Shown here: piece after piece, positions 12,074 to 24,200 of the stretch
Numbering within the stretch: position 1 is the stretch's first letter
Layout of the letters: every line of letters starts with the position of its first letter
Assembly: GCA_002110485.1 (NCBI GenBank)
Contig: MOWL01000069.1
Span: forward strand, 310,001 to 374,000
Length of the DNA: 64,000 nt
Direction of reading: 5' to 3'
Origin: Emergomyces orientalis
Lineage: Eukaryota > Ascomycota > Eurotiomycetes > Onygenales > Ajellomycetaceae
Notes under the pieces: generated by a model
What the model was told of the DNA's origin: nothing
The model's input: only the letters and a program-made list of their open reading frames with translations
Databases searched by the model: none
Made by a program: the position numbers and the translations under genes

Positions 12074-14295
12074 ATGCCAATGGCGATGGAAACGGCCAAG
12101 GAATCCTCTAAAAAGAGGAAGAGAAAGCATGGCCATTCCGGCGAAAGCGCCCGGAAAGGGGACAAATCTGCCACCCTCCTGGAAGCTGCTTCCCCAAGCG
12201 CTGCTCCCCCTGCAGAGTCGAGGAAATCGAAAGAGTCGAAGAAACGCAAAACAGATCATTCCGCTGTCAGTAATGGGGAGAAGAAGGGAGATCTTGATGA
12301 GATGGTTAAGGTGAATGAGGAGGAATCTGACATTGAGGTGGAGGAAGTTGATGAGGAGGCGGAGTTGTCGCAGAGTTCTGACAGGGAGGAAGACGGAGAT
12401 GCAGAAACTGGAAAGGAAGTGGAGGACGAGGAGAAGGAGGAAGAAAAGAACGGACAATCCAACGGAGACCAGCTGGAGCTCCCCTCTGTGAATGCGGTGT
12501 CGCTGCCACAAACTGAGGCGGAGCCACAGAAATTTTCTGAGTTAAATCTCTCTGACAAGACCATGAAGGCAATTGGGGATATGAAGTTTGAGACAATGAC
12601 TGAGATTCAGCGCAGGGGTATACCACCACTCTTAGCTGGGAGGGATGTTTTGGGTGCGGCGAAGACTGGGTCGGGGAAGACGTTGGCATTCTTGATACCC
12701 GCTGTGGAGATGTTGAGTGCGTTGAGGTTTAAACCTAGGAATGGTATTGTTGCTCCGTGACCTTTTTGAGTTGTCTGTTTAAATTATTATTATTATTATT
12801 ATTATTTTCTATGGAGAAATTTGGCTAACCGACGGTTTTTGGTTCAGGAACGGGTGTTATCGTTGTCTCCCCAACTCGAGAACTTGCACTGCAGATATTC
12901 GGTGTCGCGCGAGAGCTTATGGCTCACCATTCACAGACGTACGGTATCGTTATTGGAGGGGCCCTCAGGAGGGCTGAGGCAGAGAAGCTCGTGAAAGGCG
13001 TCAATTTATTAATCGCAACCCCCGGACGTTTACTTGATCACCTTCAAAACACGCAAGGGTTTGTGTTTAAGAATCTCAAGGCACTCGTGATCGATGAGGC
13101 AGACAGAATTCTTGAGGTCGGATTTGAGGATGAAATGCGCCAGATCGTTAAGATCTTACCCGCTGAAGATAGGCAAACGATGTTATTCTCGGCCACCCAG
13201 ACGACAAAGGTGGAAGACCTTGCCCGCATTTCGCTGCGGCAAGGACCGCTGTATATCAATGTTGACCACCGCAAGGAACACAGCACAGTCGAAGGGTTGG
13301 AACAGGGCTACGTCATCTGCGATTCCGACAAACGATTCCTCCTCCTCTTCTCGTTCCTGAAACGCAATTTGAAGAAGAAGATAATTGTGTTTTTCTCCAG
13401 CTGTAACTGCGTCAAGTACCATGCCGAATTACTCAACTATATCGATCTCCCTGTTCTTGACCTCCATGGCAAGCAGAAACAGCAGAAGCGTACGAATACG
13501 TTTTTCGAATTTTGTAATGCAACCCAAGGGACACTGATATGCACGGATGTTGCTGCGAGAGGTTTAGATGTAAGTTTCCCGCGCCATTTCTAAGCTGAAG
13601 AGGGGAAGCTAGCAGTATCTAACTTGGAATCATCCTAGATCCCCGCTGTCGATTGGATTGTGCAATTTGATCCTCCAGATGATCCTCGAGACTACATTCA
13701 CCGTGTTGGCCGAACCGCTCGTGGTGCGAACGGCAAAGGTCGAAGCTTGATGTTCCTGCAGCCGTCTGAAGTGGGCTTCCTCAAGCATCTGAAGGAGGCT
13801 CGAGTCCCTGTTGTCGAATTCGATTTCCCAGCTAAAAAGATCGTCAACGTTCAATCTCAGCTGGAGAAACTCATTGGACAGAACTACTATCTGAACAAGG
13901 TAAGCTTAGACCTTTTTTTTTTACGCAGGGGCTACATTTACCTATTCTCGTTATACTGGGCATATTTCCTTTCAACATTTCCCGCCCACATATTTGAAGC
14001 TCCCTCGCACGATGCATGTTCACTCAACTAACAACACACCCAAAATTATTAGTCTGCAAAAGACGGTTACAGATCATACTTGCAAGCCTATGCTTCACAT
14101 TCCCTCCGCTCTGTTTTTGACGTCCACAAACTTGATCTCGTTAAAGTAGCCAAAAGTTTTGGCTTCCCAACCCCGCCCCGCGTCGATATTACCCTAGCCG
14201 CCAGCATGAGCCGGGATAAGAAGCAACAAGGCCGCCGGAATTACGGCAGCCAGCCTAAACATGCACCGAACTTTAAACGGAAGGCAGAGTATTAG
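12074..14295 (+). CDS. HAS1: ATP-dependent DEAD-box RNA helicase HAS1
   Basis: Exons 12074-12743, 12848-13569, 13639-13899 and 14053-14295 give 631 residues. HAS1 acts in the nucleolus on pre-rRNA and snoRNAs during 40S and 60S assembly. An N-terminal Lys/Glu-rich tail (to about 150) precedes the helicase core: Q-motif region FSELNLSDKTMKAIGDMKF, Walker A AKTGSGKT (about 196-203), PTRELA (232-237), TPGR, DEAD (306-309), SAT (338-340), then ARGLD and HRVGRTARG in the second RecA domain. The C-terminal SFGFPTPPRVDIT segment and basic tail (FKRKAEY) are typical of HAS1 orthologues. ATG 12074 is the first in-frame ATG; two more follow within 12 bp (12080, 12086), so the start could shift by two to four codons. 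Confidence 0.96.
12783..12806 (+). repeat. (ATT)8 microsatellite in HAS1 intron 1
   Basis: Eight perfect ATT units within the 12744-12847 intron. Confidence 0.9.
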
Positions 14296-15208
14296 GGTAG
14301 TCATTTTCTTGCTTAGTTTTGAGTGTGAGTTTAGAGTGCAGGAGATGTTGGTTGGAAGTTGAAGTTTGTAGAAGGTTGTGGCATACAGCGTGGCATATAC
14401 CTAGACAAAAATATCCCTCCCGTGCTTCAAATTATTGGGTTTACTTTTTTCATATGTCTGTGGGTAATGGTGTACTAGATAGTTTGGCGTTGGAGCACTT
14501 CTTTTTTATTCATTACTAGATAATAAAATTACTGAGATTTTGGTCACTTAGCACCTGGTGGGCTATCTGTCTAATATCTGTTTGGTTTGCTAAAAATGCG
14601 CGCAGGATAATATGCTTCAAACTCTACCCGGGGCATCTTTATGGAGGAGCGAGTCCAGGTATTCAGACGCATTCATGTGAATATTGGCTGCTCTCTTGTG
14701 TCTCGTCCAACAGGGCATCTGACGCCTAACCAAACCCCCTATGCGTAAAGTAGCAAAAAAAAAAAAAAAAAACTACTACTAAAAAAAGGATAATAGCATG
14801 AAACTGAAACAGAATTTTCCTGAACATCGGGATAGAATCTCCCTCCGTTAACTTGCAAGTCATATCCGTTCTTTTGGCCAGGTCAAAGGGGAATATTTGG
14901 TGCGATACTACGAGCAATGCGACTCTCTTTTCTCCAACAACGACAATCCACAACTGAACCCAAAAATTTAATAGCACTTCACGGAAAGTGGACAGATATT
15001 TTACTCTTTACTGTTATTTTGCCTGGGTCTTATTTTCTGTTAAAGCTTCAAGAGATAGCTATCCATCTCGAGCCAACTCTTTCTTTGCGAACCTCTGCCT
15101 CATCACCCACAGGTAGTAATCTCTCGGTCACGTCCTGACTGGTTCTGGATAGAGTGGCTGTGTTAGTTTGTAGAACGTAATGAGAGCTGCGCATCGAGTT
15201 CTTGACCA
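14296..15208. other. Convergent intergenic spacer
   Basis: Between the HAS1 stop and the 3' end of the oxygenase pseudogene. It contains an A18 run at 14755-14772 and no coding signal. Confidence 0.6.
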
Positions 15209-16225
15209 TCACGTGCTCCTGAGTCCGAAGCTATGCCGGATATGCTCAGGTAGCTTCTCGGTCGCTATCGCCATATCGAGCGCGTGTCTAAAGAATATAG
15301 TCACCACGATATAGAACGGGAGTTTGGTGTACTTGGGATGGAAGAGGCCCTGAGCGATGTGAACGGCTTCTTCAGGTGGACGGAAGCTTGCAGGCTCGCT
15401 GTTCCAGACTTTTGGGGGGCTGGGCGGTTTTCCGGCCGCAGGAATAGTGGAACTTGAAGGAGGGTTGGAAAGATGGAGAACTGCTGGTAAATTTGATCGG
15501 ACTCTGTGTCGGAAAAAGGGCGAACGATCGTCTGATACGTTTCCAGCATGGTCACGTAGGTAACTGCCGCGACCCACAGCTACAGCTGGGGATCTATGGT
15601 ATTATAGCTCTGCTTGGTCCGGTTGTCGTTGACATGTTGATGTGCGGTTGTGACGAAGTCACGGAGAACAATCTTCTCTACCTTGGTGCCAAATGCCATA
15701 GCGTTGATAAAGATGGCAGTGTTAATGTCCACTCGGCATGGCAGGTGCTGAAATGTGCTGTGCCTTCCAGCCCTTTTTCCGACCCCTGGTTGTGCGATTT
15801 GGAGCAGTGCGGCTGTGAGTACGCTTGTGTAGGATGTAGACTCTCGGATTACTTTCTTGAGGAGGGTCAGATTTGTGTCCAGCTTGCGTTCCATGACCTT
15901 TTCGTAGGCTGCCCCTTGACATTAATGGGCCAGCTTCTTTCATGCTGGATAAAGGGATCCCTCCGGGACGAGTCCCGGCCATCAGGTAGGCAATTTGGGC
16001 AAGGCCAGCTAAAATGATATGTCAGCCACACTGTAGCTTTCTCGAATGGGAAAATACGTACCTGCAACAAATGGCAACAAGAAGAAGACCCCAATATTTC
16101 CCACTACCGTAGAGGGGCCAATTTGAGGGGGAATTTGATCGCATGACGGGAATCCATCAAAATGTTTCTGGGAGCATGTTGTCCTGATCGGTGCAGCGAG
16201 TTATCACATCAACGAAATATTCCAT
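15209..16225 (-). pseudogene. Decayed MpaB-like (DUF2236) oxygenase gene
   Basis: Conceptual reading of the minus strand gives an ordered series of DUF2236/MpaB_C-type segments in changing frames. They are: FDGFPSCDQIPPQIGPS with VVGNIGVFFLLPFVA; an intact-looking intron (GTACGT...GCTGAC...TTTTAG, about 16061-16010); a central block with LTAALLQIAQPGVG, HSTF, NAMAFGTKVEK, HQHVND and TIDPQL; then LWVAAVTYVTMLETYQ and FSDTESDQIYQQF; and a terminal LPEHIRHSFGL. Lesions are an in-frame TAG at 15580-15582 (family Gln of DPQLQLWV), a 1-nt loss in the C6A4 run near 15410-15420, a frame switch around 15880-15920, and a frame break just after an ATG at 16225. Family members are haem or metal-dependent ER-bound oxygenases such as MpaB. 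The gene cannot make a full protein as shown. Confidence 0.72.
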
Positions 16226-19200
16226 GTAGACAGAAAAAAGGGAACAAAAACAAATTTGCTGTTAGTTATATCCTACAGGAGCCCAGGATACCATAGCCTG
16301 ATAACTTAATTTATCCTCACGGGAAGTGCCGATATCACCCCCTACCCATGGTTAAGCTGGCCGGAAGCAATGGGCAACTGTGAAACCGCGATTTTTCTCT
16401 TCGCAACTGATGTTTGGATGTGCGCTGGGTTGTCACCATGGGGAGCGGAAGCGAGGGTACTGGACGAGGGATGACAAGAAAACTCGGCAGCCGCGAGCCC
16501 CAGTTATAGAGTTGGTGCGAAGATGAAATTAGTGTTAATATGCGTTGGGAATGCGATGGGGCTACTGATTGAATAAGTAGAGGACGAAGAAATAACTTGG
16601 TATGCTAGAGATGCGGCTGTTGAACTAGAGTTATCTCCTATTTGGCAACGCGCGACAACTAAACATTCTGCATTCGGTGTCTAACTGAATAATGTAAAAT
16701 TTAACAAAGCATTTTCAGCCATGACGCTTGTATTCATCGACTTCGACATATTTACCATACCATGAGCTGTTAACTAGGTACGTACCTATTATTGAGACAG
16801 TTCTCTATTTTGCGACTCGAAAATATTTCCGCCCGCAGTGTTGGATATTTTTAAAATAACCCCACCAGGTTTGCTCCCTCGGAACACTAACGGGAAGGGA
16901 ATGTTGTAGAAGACATCACGAATATCCAATCAGGCCGAAAAACACCCCGGAACGTGAAGCATTGTCATGAAACTTGCCAGTTTCCATTTACTGATATCTT
17001 TCACGGCGTAGTGTTAGAAAAGCAAATAACCCTGGTCCCTAGCCAAACAATGGAGTCACTCGCTTTCCCATGGAATGCAAAATGATATGATCGATATTGG
17101 AGTCGGATACGGTTTGCGGAAACAACCTTTATGGCCAAGCATCCCAGCCATAGAGTCCCCACGTCTGCCATTCGTGTACGAATTTCCTCCCAGTTGATTC
17201 CTCTTCGTGACTGTCTGCAGCCTCCAAGAGTATCAGCCCTAACATATTATATGGCCGTCTGGTTACATAAATTTCTTGGGTACTACCTGCATTTTCCGTG
17301 TTTTCTTTGGTTGTTAGTTGATGAATTTTCCTCATTCGCGATGGCCCCGCCGAGCGGGTGTTGCTTTCGATAATTGGACAGGGCGTTGCATGCTGCCCTA
17401 CCTCGTTTGTACCCATTTCTCCCTCAAGGCGACCGGAGGCATACAAGCTCGCAGGACATTGTCAGGGTTGATATCTTCTGACGACTCAACGCAACTTCTG
17501 CACTAGAGCCTGACTCTTCAAGGTCCCTTTTGCCAAAAATTTCTAGCCAGAGGAGGAGGCTCCTAGAGCATGACGGTTTTTTAGGAACAACGAAATTAAT
17601 TTGCATTTCCCCGAATTCCTTCCAGAGATGGTTCCTAGGGACCTTGAAAACCTCACAAGAGCTTAAACGGTTGTAGTGATAAGACACCCCATGTCTCAAA
17701 TTCATACATCCTTTCCAAGCTGTTCAGTTCTCTTCTCCCTCGATCTATTCAGGGTGGTATTTGCGTGGGAACTACATATTTCCATGTAGTTCGACAAAAG
17801 TACTGCCTATCTTTTCTGGTATCTTGGATATAGCCATCCATTACCTCGCCCGTCATATAGTCGGAGATCAAACTTATTGATGGGAGGGTTTAACTTGCTC
17901 ATTTTCAGGGCTTTCGCTATCATCTATTCCCTCAAGCTGGACAAGCTAATCCAAAGCTCGTGACCAAGGTCTGAGGAAGGATGAACTAGCCGAGGAATTT
18001 AACGTGCAGCCTCTTCCGCCCTAGAGAATTGTTGTTCGTTTGAAGTGAATTTTTTTTTTAGGACATAGTGGAGTCTTCTATTTAGGGATTGAAGTACGGA
18101 GTAACGGCACTTGGTTTAACTGATTGAAGAAATCTAGGTGTTCATGACTTAACCAAAAATATATATCCTACGACAATTTTAGCGAATGGATAGTTATTTT
18201 TAACAACTAGACGCCGTACCCATGTCAAACTTCCCATAGAGCCATTATCATATCAACCCGAATGTCGCTGGACAATGAAACCCGGGAGGAGATACGTAAA
18301 TGGAAATGTTGATAAGGAGTTGAGGTGCAGAGACACATGTAATGGGACAGGACCAATGCCATAGCGCATACGGCTGTTTAAGAAAGTTGCCTCCGTCAAG
18401 ATTAGCACAAACAGCGAGTTCAAGATTGTGTTATAGATAACGAGATCTGGTTAGTGGCAGGTATTTCCCCCCTTTCCCGGACATTGGAGTATGGTTGGAA
18501 GTGAGGGGTGTTCTAGATCATAATAGTGATATAATGCGATTGATCACACTATCTTATGCTTTTTCTCCTTTGGTCGACGGTAGATATTAATTGCACAGTT
18601 TTGGGTATCCATCCGTTTAATAATTTATTGGTTAATCCTCTGGGTAACTTGACCGATTCCCTAACAATTCTTTTCCGCCTTGCATCCCTTCCGTCCCCAC
18701 TACAAAATAATACCAGTAGATAAATAGGGCCTGCTATTTGCGCGATCTTTCCAAAGTAATTTCCCCGAGGCAATGTTGCGCCAAAGAAGCTCAGCATGAC
18801 ATACGTATGCACAACCCGTGGGCCTTTTGATCTGAAGCTGGTATATAACCCTGCTTGAGTTCCGTTGAAAGCAGAGTTCCTTGTTTGCGAGTAAATGGCA
18901 CCCTAAATAATGCACAGAGAGCCAGTTCCAGAGGTCATTGATTCAACCAAATTCCAATATTCTGATCGTGGAATTGGCTGTTGCTGTGTGGATCCTTCCC
19001 AATGACAAGATACGCAAGACAAAGTCCCAAAATCCTGTTCATAATTCTCATGAAAAGAGAGCGGATATCTTCGAGCATTTTAATGGTCGGTTATATGCGT
19101 AGGAGGGGAATGCCGGAAAGGTCATATTTAGGAAATTTCACATTCACAAAAATATAATCGCGTGGAATGTATAGAAGTTAGGTACCCAGGTGGCGGGGCA

Positions 19201-21232
19201 AAGTTTTCCATGACTTACATAGTTGTTAACAGAGAAGTTGGGCCATTGGCAGGAGAGAATCAGAGAGGTTGGGAACATAGTTGGGGGTTCACAGCATCAT
19301 TGTCAAGTACCCTGAATATAGGGAGGTGGCTGGGGGTTTCCTCGTGCATTAGTCGCATTTGTCTTTTGGGCAAGATTGATTTGATGGGAGAATGGAGCAA
19401 TAAGCATTCGCTTTTGGCATTGACTATTTTATTTGCCTCCCGTTCATTCACGGTTTTTCGAGGACGAGGGTAACATCAACTTTGAAGGTGGAAACGCTGA
19501 TGGTCCGGGTTGACGACAGCCATTCTTTGAGATGGTGTGGAGTGATGTGTTGGCAAGCGCCAAAAATATGAAATCTGCGCAAGGGTAGGAATAACCAATT
19601 GGCTTGTAGGACTGGGGTCTTGTCGCCAGGGAGACCAGCAAACCCGTTAAACCTCTAGTTATCCACTCTCTATCGAGGATCCGAACGACAAGGTTGTTGT
19701 GGCTGGAGCATGCTATGGAGCACCAGTGTTGCGATGTGATGCGCAGTGACACTTGAGAACAGTCAAAAATTGAACACGGCACAGACAATGAAGGGAAGAC
19801 TGTTGCTGATACTACGGGAATCCGCAGCATTGATCAATATATGTATAAGAAGCTGAAATTAAGAGGCCACTGCTTTTGTTGCTGCTTGGCGTCCGCTGCC
19901 AACTTCAATAATAATGGGGGTTTTTGATTTACATGAAAGATCTACGCCACCCACTTAAACAGCCCAAGGGGGACTTTGTACTGGTGATTTTTTTTTGGGT
20001 GACGTTGGTATCAGTATTCCAAGAAGTTCCTGCCAGTCAACCTGATCTGTGACAAGTGCCAGGCGTCAGACAGCTGTCAATGGAAGATAGGGACCAGATG
20101 GTTCCAAGTTTAGGCTGGGATACTAGTAACGTGATCGAATCAGAGCTGTTAAACCTGATATATTTTTTGTCTAGAAGTATTCCTATCCCGCATTATTTTT
20201 CCTGGCAGGATTTGGGGTAGGTTTGGAAGCTTGTGAAATTGGGTTCCCGGGAGAGTTTCGGGAGGCATATTTGGCTCCAGGGTATCGATCAACCGCTGTG
20301 CAAGCCCGTTCCATGGGTTCCCGCCTGAGATAGTTTTGCCGTTCTGGATAGTTTTAGGCTTTACCGAGTAGATTTGGCATACTCCGCTCTGTTGCAATCA
20401 ATCAGCGGGCACAGTCTGGGTGGGAATTGCCAGATGTGTTTTTTCGAACAAGTAAACAAAATTCAAGCTGTCCAATTAAGCGGTAAGGAACTGGCATGTT
20501 TGACTGACGACCTCGAATATGCTTGTGGAGAAATCATCGACGCAAAAGGCTGGGAAACGGGCCTTGGGGGCGGTGGCTCTGGGATGTTTCTGTCTGCGCT
20601 AGTAAATTGTCAGCCTCTTCTTTTTCCATCCCCCCAGTCGGGATTGTCACCTTTCACCCTTCAATAATTCTCAACATCACTCCTCATCAAACATTTTGAC
20701 TCCTCTATGTTTTGCTTTCCCATTTTTGTTCTTCTGTTTTAGCCTTGAATAATATAGGGTTTCATTGCCTCTGGAAAGGGGAATTGTCTTAGGTCTATTC
20801 CTGGGCAAACAAACCAGAGGTGTTCGGGTGAGGCTCTTCCCAGCCGGCCAAGGTGAGCAAGACCAACAACACCTCAATATCCTCACCTCAACCAGTTTCA
20901 ACCACCTTCAACCACCCCATACGCCTTCTGAACACCATCGACAACTGCCACTAGCTACCACTATCTCTACCGATCTGTGTCTATCTTTATGGGCTGCTGG
21001 CTTACTTAGATGGCTTCGCCTCTTTGACCACAATCAGCTTGTTGCTAGGCCAGAGAGACGACCATTGAGACAGCTCCTCCATCCATCCTTTGTTCGATTC
21101 AAAGATTATTCTTTTGCTACACGGACCCTTCCCCCCCCTTATTAAATTTATTTTTATTTTTTAATCTTATCCCCTGATCTCGCGCATCTCCCTTTTCGCT
21201 TTTGAGCATGCCATTGCTCGGCTAGCCGTCTC
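16226..21232. other. Gene-poor 5-kb interval
   Basis: No gene recognised on either strand. Open frames (for example 17129-17446 minus and 20374-20667 plus) show no domain and no convincing splice extension. It includes a nested inverted repeat at 17516-17648. The last few hundred bases (about 20700-21230) are pyrimidine-rich and probably form the promoter and leader of the next gene. Confidence 0.55.
17516..17648. repeat. Nested inverted repeat, possible three-way junction
   Basis: TTCAAGGTCCC (17516-17526) is the exact reverse complement of GGGACCTTGAA (17638-17648). Inside, TAGGAAC (17582-17588) pairs with GTTCCTA (17631-17637), and a third local hairpin (TCTAG...CTAGA) lies between. Function unknown. 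Confidence 0.45.
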
Positions 21233-24200
21233 ATGATGGGTGTTAACACCCGCAAACCGACCCTTCCAGCTCCTACCGACTCCTCGTTCCTTGATACGAC
21301 AGGAGGCAGTGCGACAGGGACAGACCTCGCAACTGATCTTTCTCGACGCACGGATAAGACATCATACTCCATCCCGGATGACGGCAGCCCTATTACTATC
21401 TCTACGCGCCGTCGATCTCGAAATCGAGATCGAGAAGACTCCAGACTTTCGCGAACCTCTCACCAGTCGCAAACCTCCCTTCTAATCGAATATTTTGAGG
21501 GAGGAAAGAAGGGTGGGGGGCTGAATTCTCGACCAAGCGTCAGAGTGAAGGTAACGCCATCTGCTGCTCGGAAGATCAGAGACCAAAACGACCACATCCA
21601 GATTAGTGAGTCTGGAGGAGGAAGAAAGCCATCATACACGAGACGCATTTCTTTAGGAACGCCAACACGATCAAAAGAGATCGCTGGGGGTGCAGCAGAT
21701 GACCTAAGTGTCAGTTCAATTGCATCTTTGGGAGACGACGCTGGTGTTACTCGCCGTTCACCATTAGAGATAGAGTTTTCCAGGGACAGTGAAGTGTCAG
21801 CCAGGTATATCCAGCCAACATCTGATATATCCTCCATGCCCCAGGATAGCATGTTGGAAGGCTCGACCTCTATGCCCCACGCTCGTCGCCAACGAAGCCA
21901 CAGTGTAAGCGGCGACGAGGCCCATGAGCAACACCTCTCTCCTGGGATGCTAAAAACGCCTTCAAGGAGAAGAAGTCGAAGTTTAAGCAGGGAAAGGATT
22001 GCGCATAAAGCGGCAGAGAAACTTAGTGCCGCCCCGCGAGATGTCTCTCGCAATAAACACAGACATAAAGAAAAGAGCCGAAGTCGAAGTGTGAGTAAAG
22101 AATTCCTAGAACCTGAAGGGAAATCATCACGTCGACGCTCAGGGAAGCACCGAGAGAAGGATTTGGCCAGTGCAGAATCGAGCCTTTTGAGCAATTCTGC
22201 ACTCTCCCCCCAACTCAAATCTGGAGATCAATATTCTTTCCGTTCAGGAACGTCCAAATCGTCGATAAATAATCCTCGGCTGCTGGAAACTGTGGAGGAT
22301 GCTATTCGACGACTGATCCTGCCCGAGCTCAAGGAATTGAAGAAAGATCAAAAGGTACACGCCAATCGAAACCAATTCGAACGCGATACGAACGGTTCTC
22401 TCGGTTCGGGAAGTATCGGTTCTAGGGATGAGCTTGGCCGGCGCCTTTCCAAACACGCGAGTGCTCCGGATGTCACCAAGCCACGTGTGATAGTCAGTAA
22501 TGGCAGCAAAGATCCACCAGTAGTCATTTCGGATGGATATTCAGGGAGATCCAAGGAATCCAGACGGGAGAAACCACGCGAATCACAATACGTTAAATCG
22601 TATACGCGGAGGTTATCTGAAGACTCTTACGCCTCGGATGAAACCATACAGAGGAAAAAATCCAAAGGACTTCGAGATGCTGAGGCTGCAGCAATCGTCG
22701 GCACAGCCCTGACCAGCGCTGCTCTTAAACATCATGACTCTAAATCAAGTCTGGACAAACGGGAGCGAAGGAAGAAACGTAACAAGAGCCGAAGTCGAAG
22801 TGGAAGCATCAACGAAACTGAACTGATGTTCCAAAAGCATGGAGTCCCCCCAATGCCCCTACGCAGTGAGATTGATTCAGAATTGACAAGGGAATCGCTG
22901 TTATCTCAACGGACTACTGGTACTGAAACTCCCCGTCATGGTGAGGTAGCACGCCGGTCGCCACACGAAGTTGGGTCACCCGGTTCTCGAACACCAACCC
23001 ACACCCCCCGTGGAGCTGTGAACGAGTCAAAATCCAATGAAGCTTTATTAGCGAAAGGTTTGACCTCCCAGAGTCGGTCCAGAAGCCCAACCCTTGACCA
23101 GGATATCACCCCAACAAAGGCAGAAACCTATCCTGCGGACCATACATATATGGGCCACTTTGACGAACACGCCAACGAGTACACCGGTCGTGCCCTCAGC
23201 CCAATCCAGAGCGTCGCAAGCTACCGGGATGACGACTCAGATATTGGAGAGGAAACAGGACAACAAGCTGATAGTTCTGGATCAGTAAGTAGGGACTTTC
23301 CCGAACCAGGTCACAGGCTATCCATCGATTCTCTGTCGTCTGCCCCAAGCACGAATTTGGCTAGATCTACACGTCCCGCTGACTACGAAGAAAAGAGAAA
23401 GGCATTCCTCGCTCAAAAAGACGAGTCTGGCGTGGAGCTTGGTTACGAAGAAACACCACGTACGTCCAAACATGAACACTGGACCGACAGTCGTCTCGAT
23501 GAAAGTGATGAGTATAGACATTTGCAGGGAGAGGGTAGTTTGGATGACAACCGAGTTGATGCCCGTCGCATGACGAACTATACCGATGATAGTTTCGATG
23601 ATCCTTTTACTCCAGGACAACAGGTTGCACAGGGAGCCGCAGCTAATGTGGAATATGTTCACACACCTGTTGCAGTTGAGTCCGCCGTTGCCTCCCTCCA
23701 TGACCCATCGGTGATTGACATGAGTTCCCTCCAATCTGGTAGGAACTCAGCCTCCGGATCAGCCAGTCGACGCCAGAGTGGGAGCCCTGGGTCATATGAC
23801 GGAGCGCAGCGAGGTTTCACAGAAGTCAGCCACGGAAGCCCATTAAAGCAACGACAGGATGCATCTAGTCCCGAAGAGAAATCATTACAAAAGCGGATGG
23901 GTGCTACATCACCACCTCAAAGCGTAGAAGATTCTTCTGACGAGCAGCCACATTTAGGAGCAACTGCATTGCCAGGGGTGGGAAGCCCAATTCCAGAAAT
24001 TGGCCATATCCCTGATTCCGAAGAGTCGGAGATAAACACAAATCCTTCGATCATCCAAGGTCCTATCGGCGGGATCCCTCACGAAAACAGAGATCATTGG
24101 CCCTATAATCCTACACCCCCGCGATCAAAGGGAAATGTCATTCATTTGGAACCGAACATTGATGAAATAGAGCCCCAAGGACCCCTCGCGGCGCCTGCAA

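Noticed and set aside
20300..20330. CTGAGA string as a fungal TPP riboswitch element
   Set aside because: The partner sequences of a TPP aptamer are absent nearby and no thiamine gene follows.
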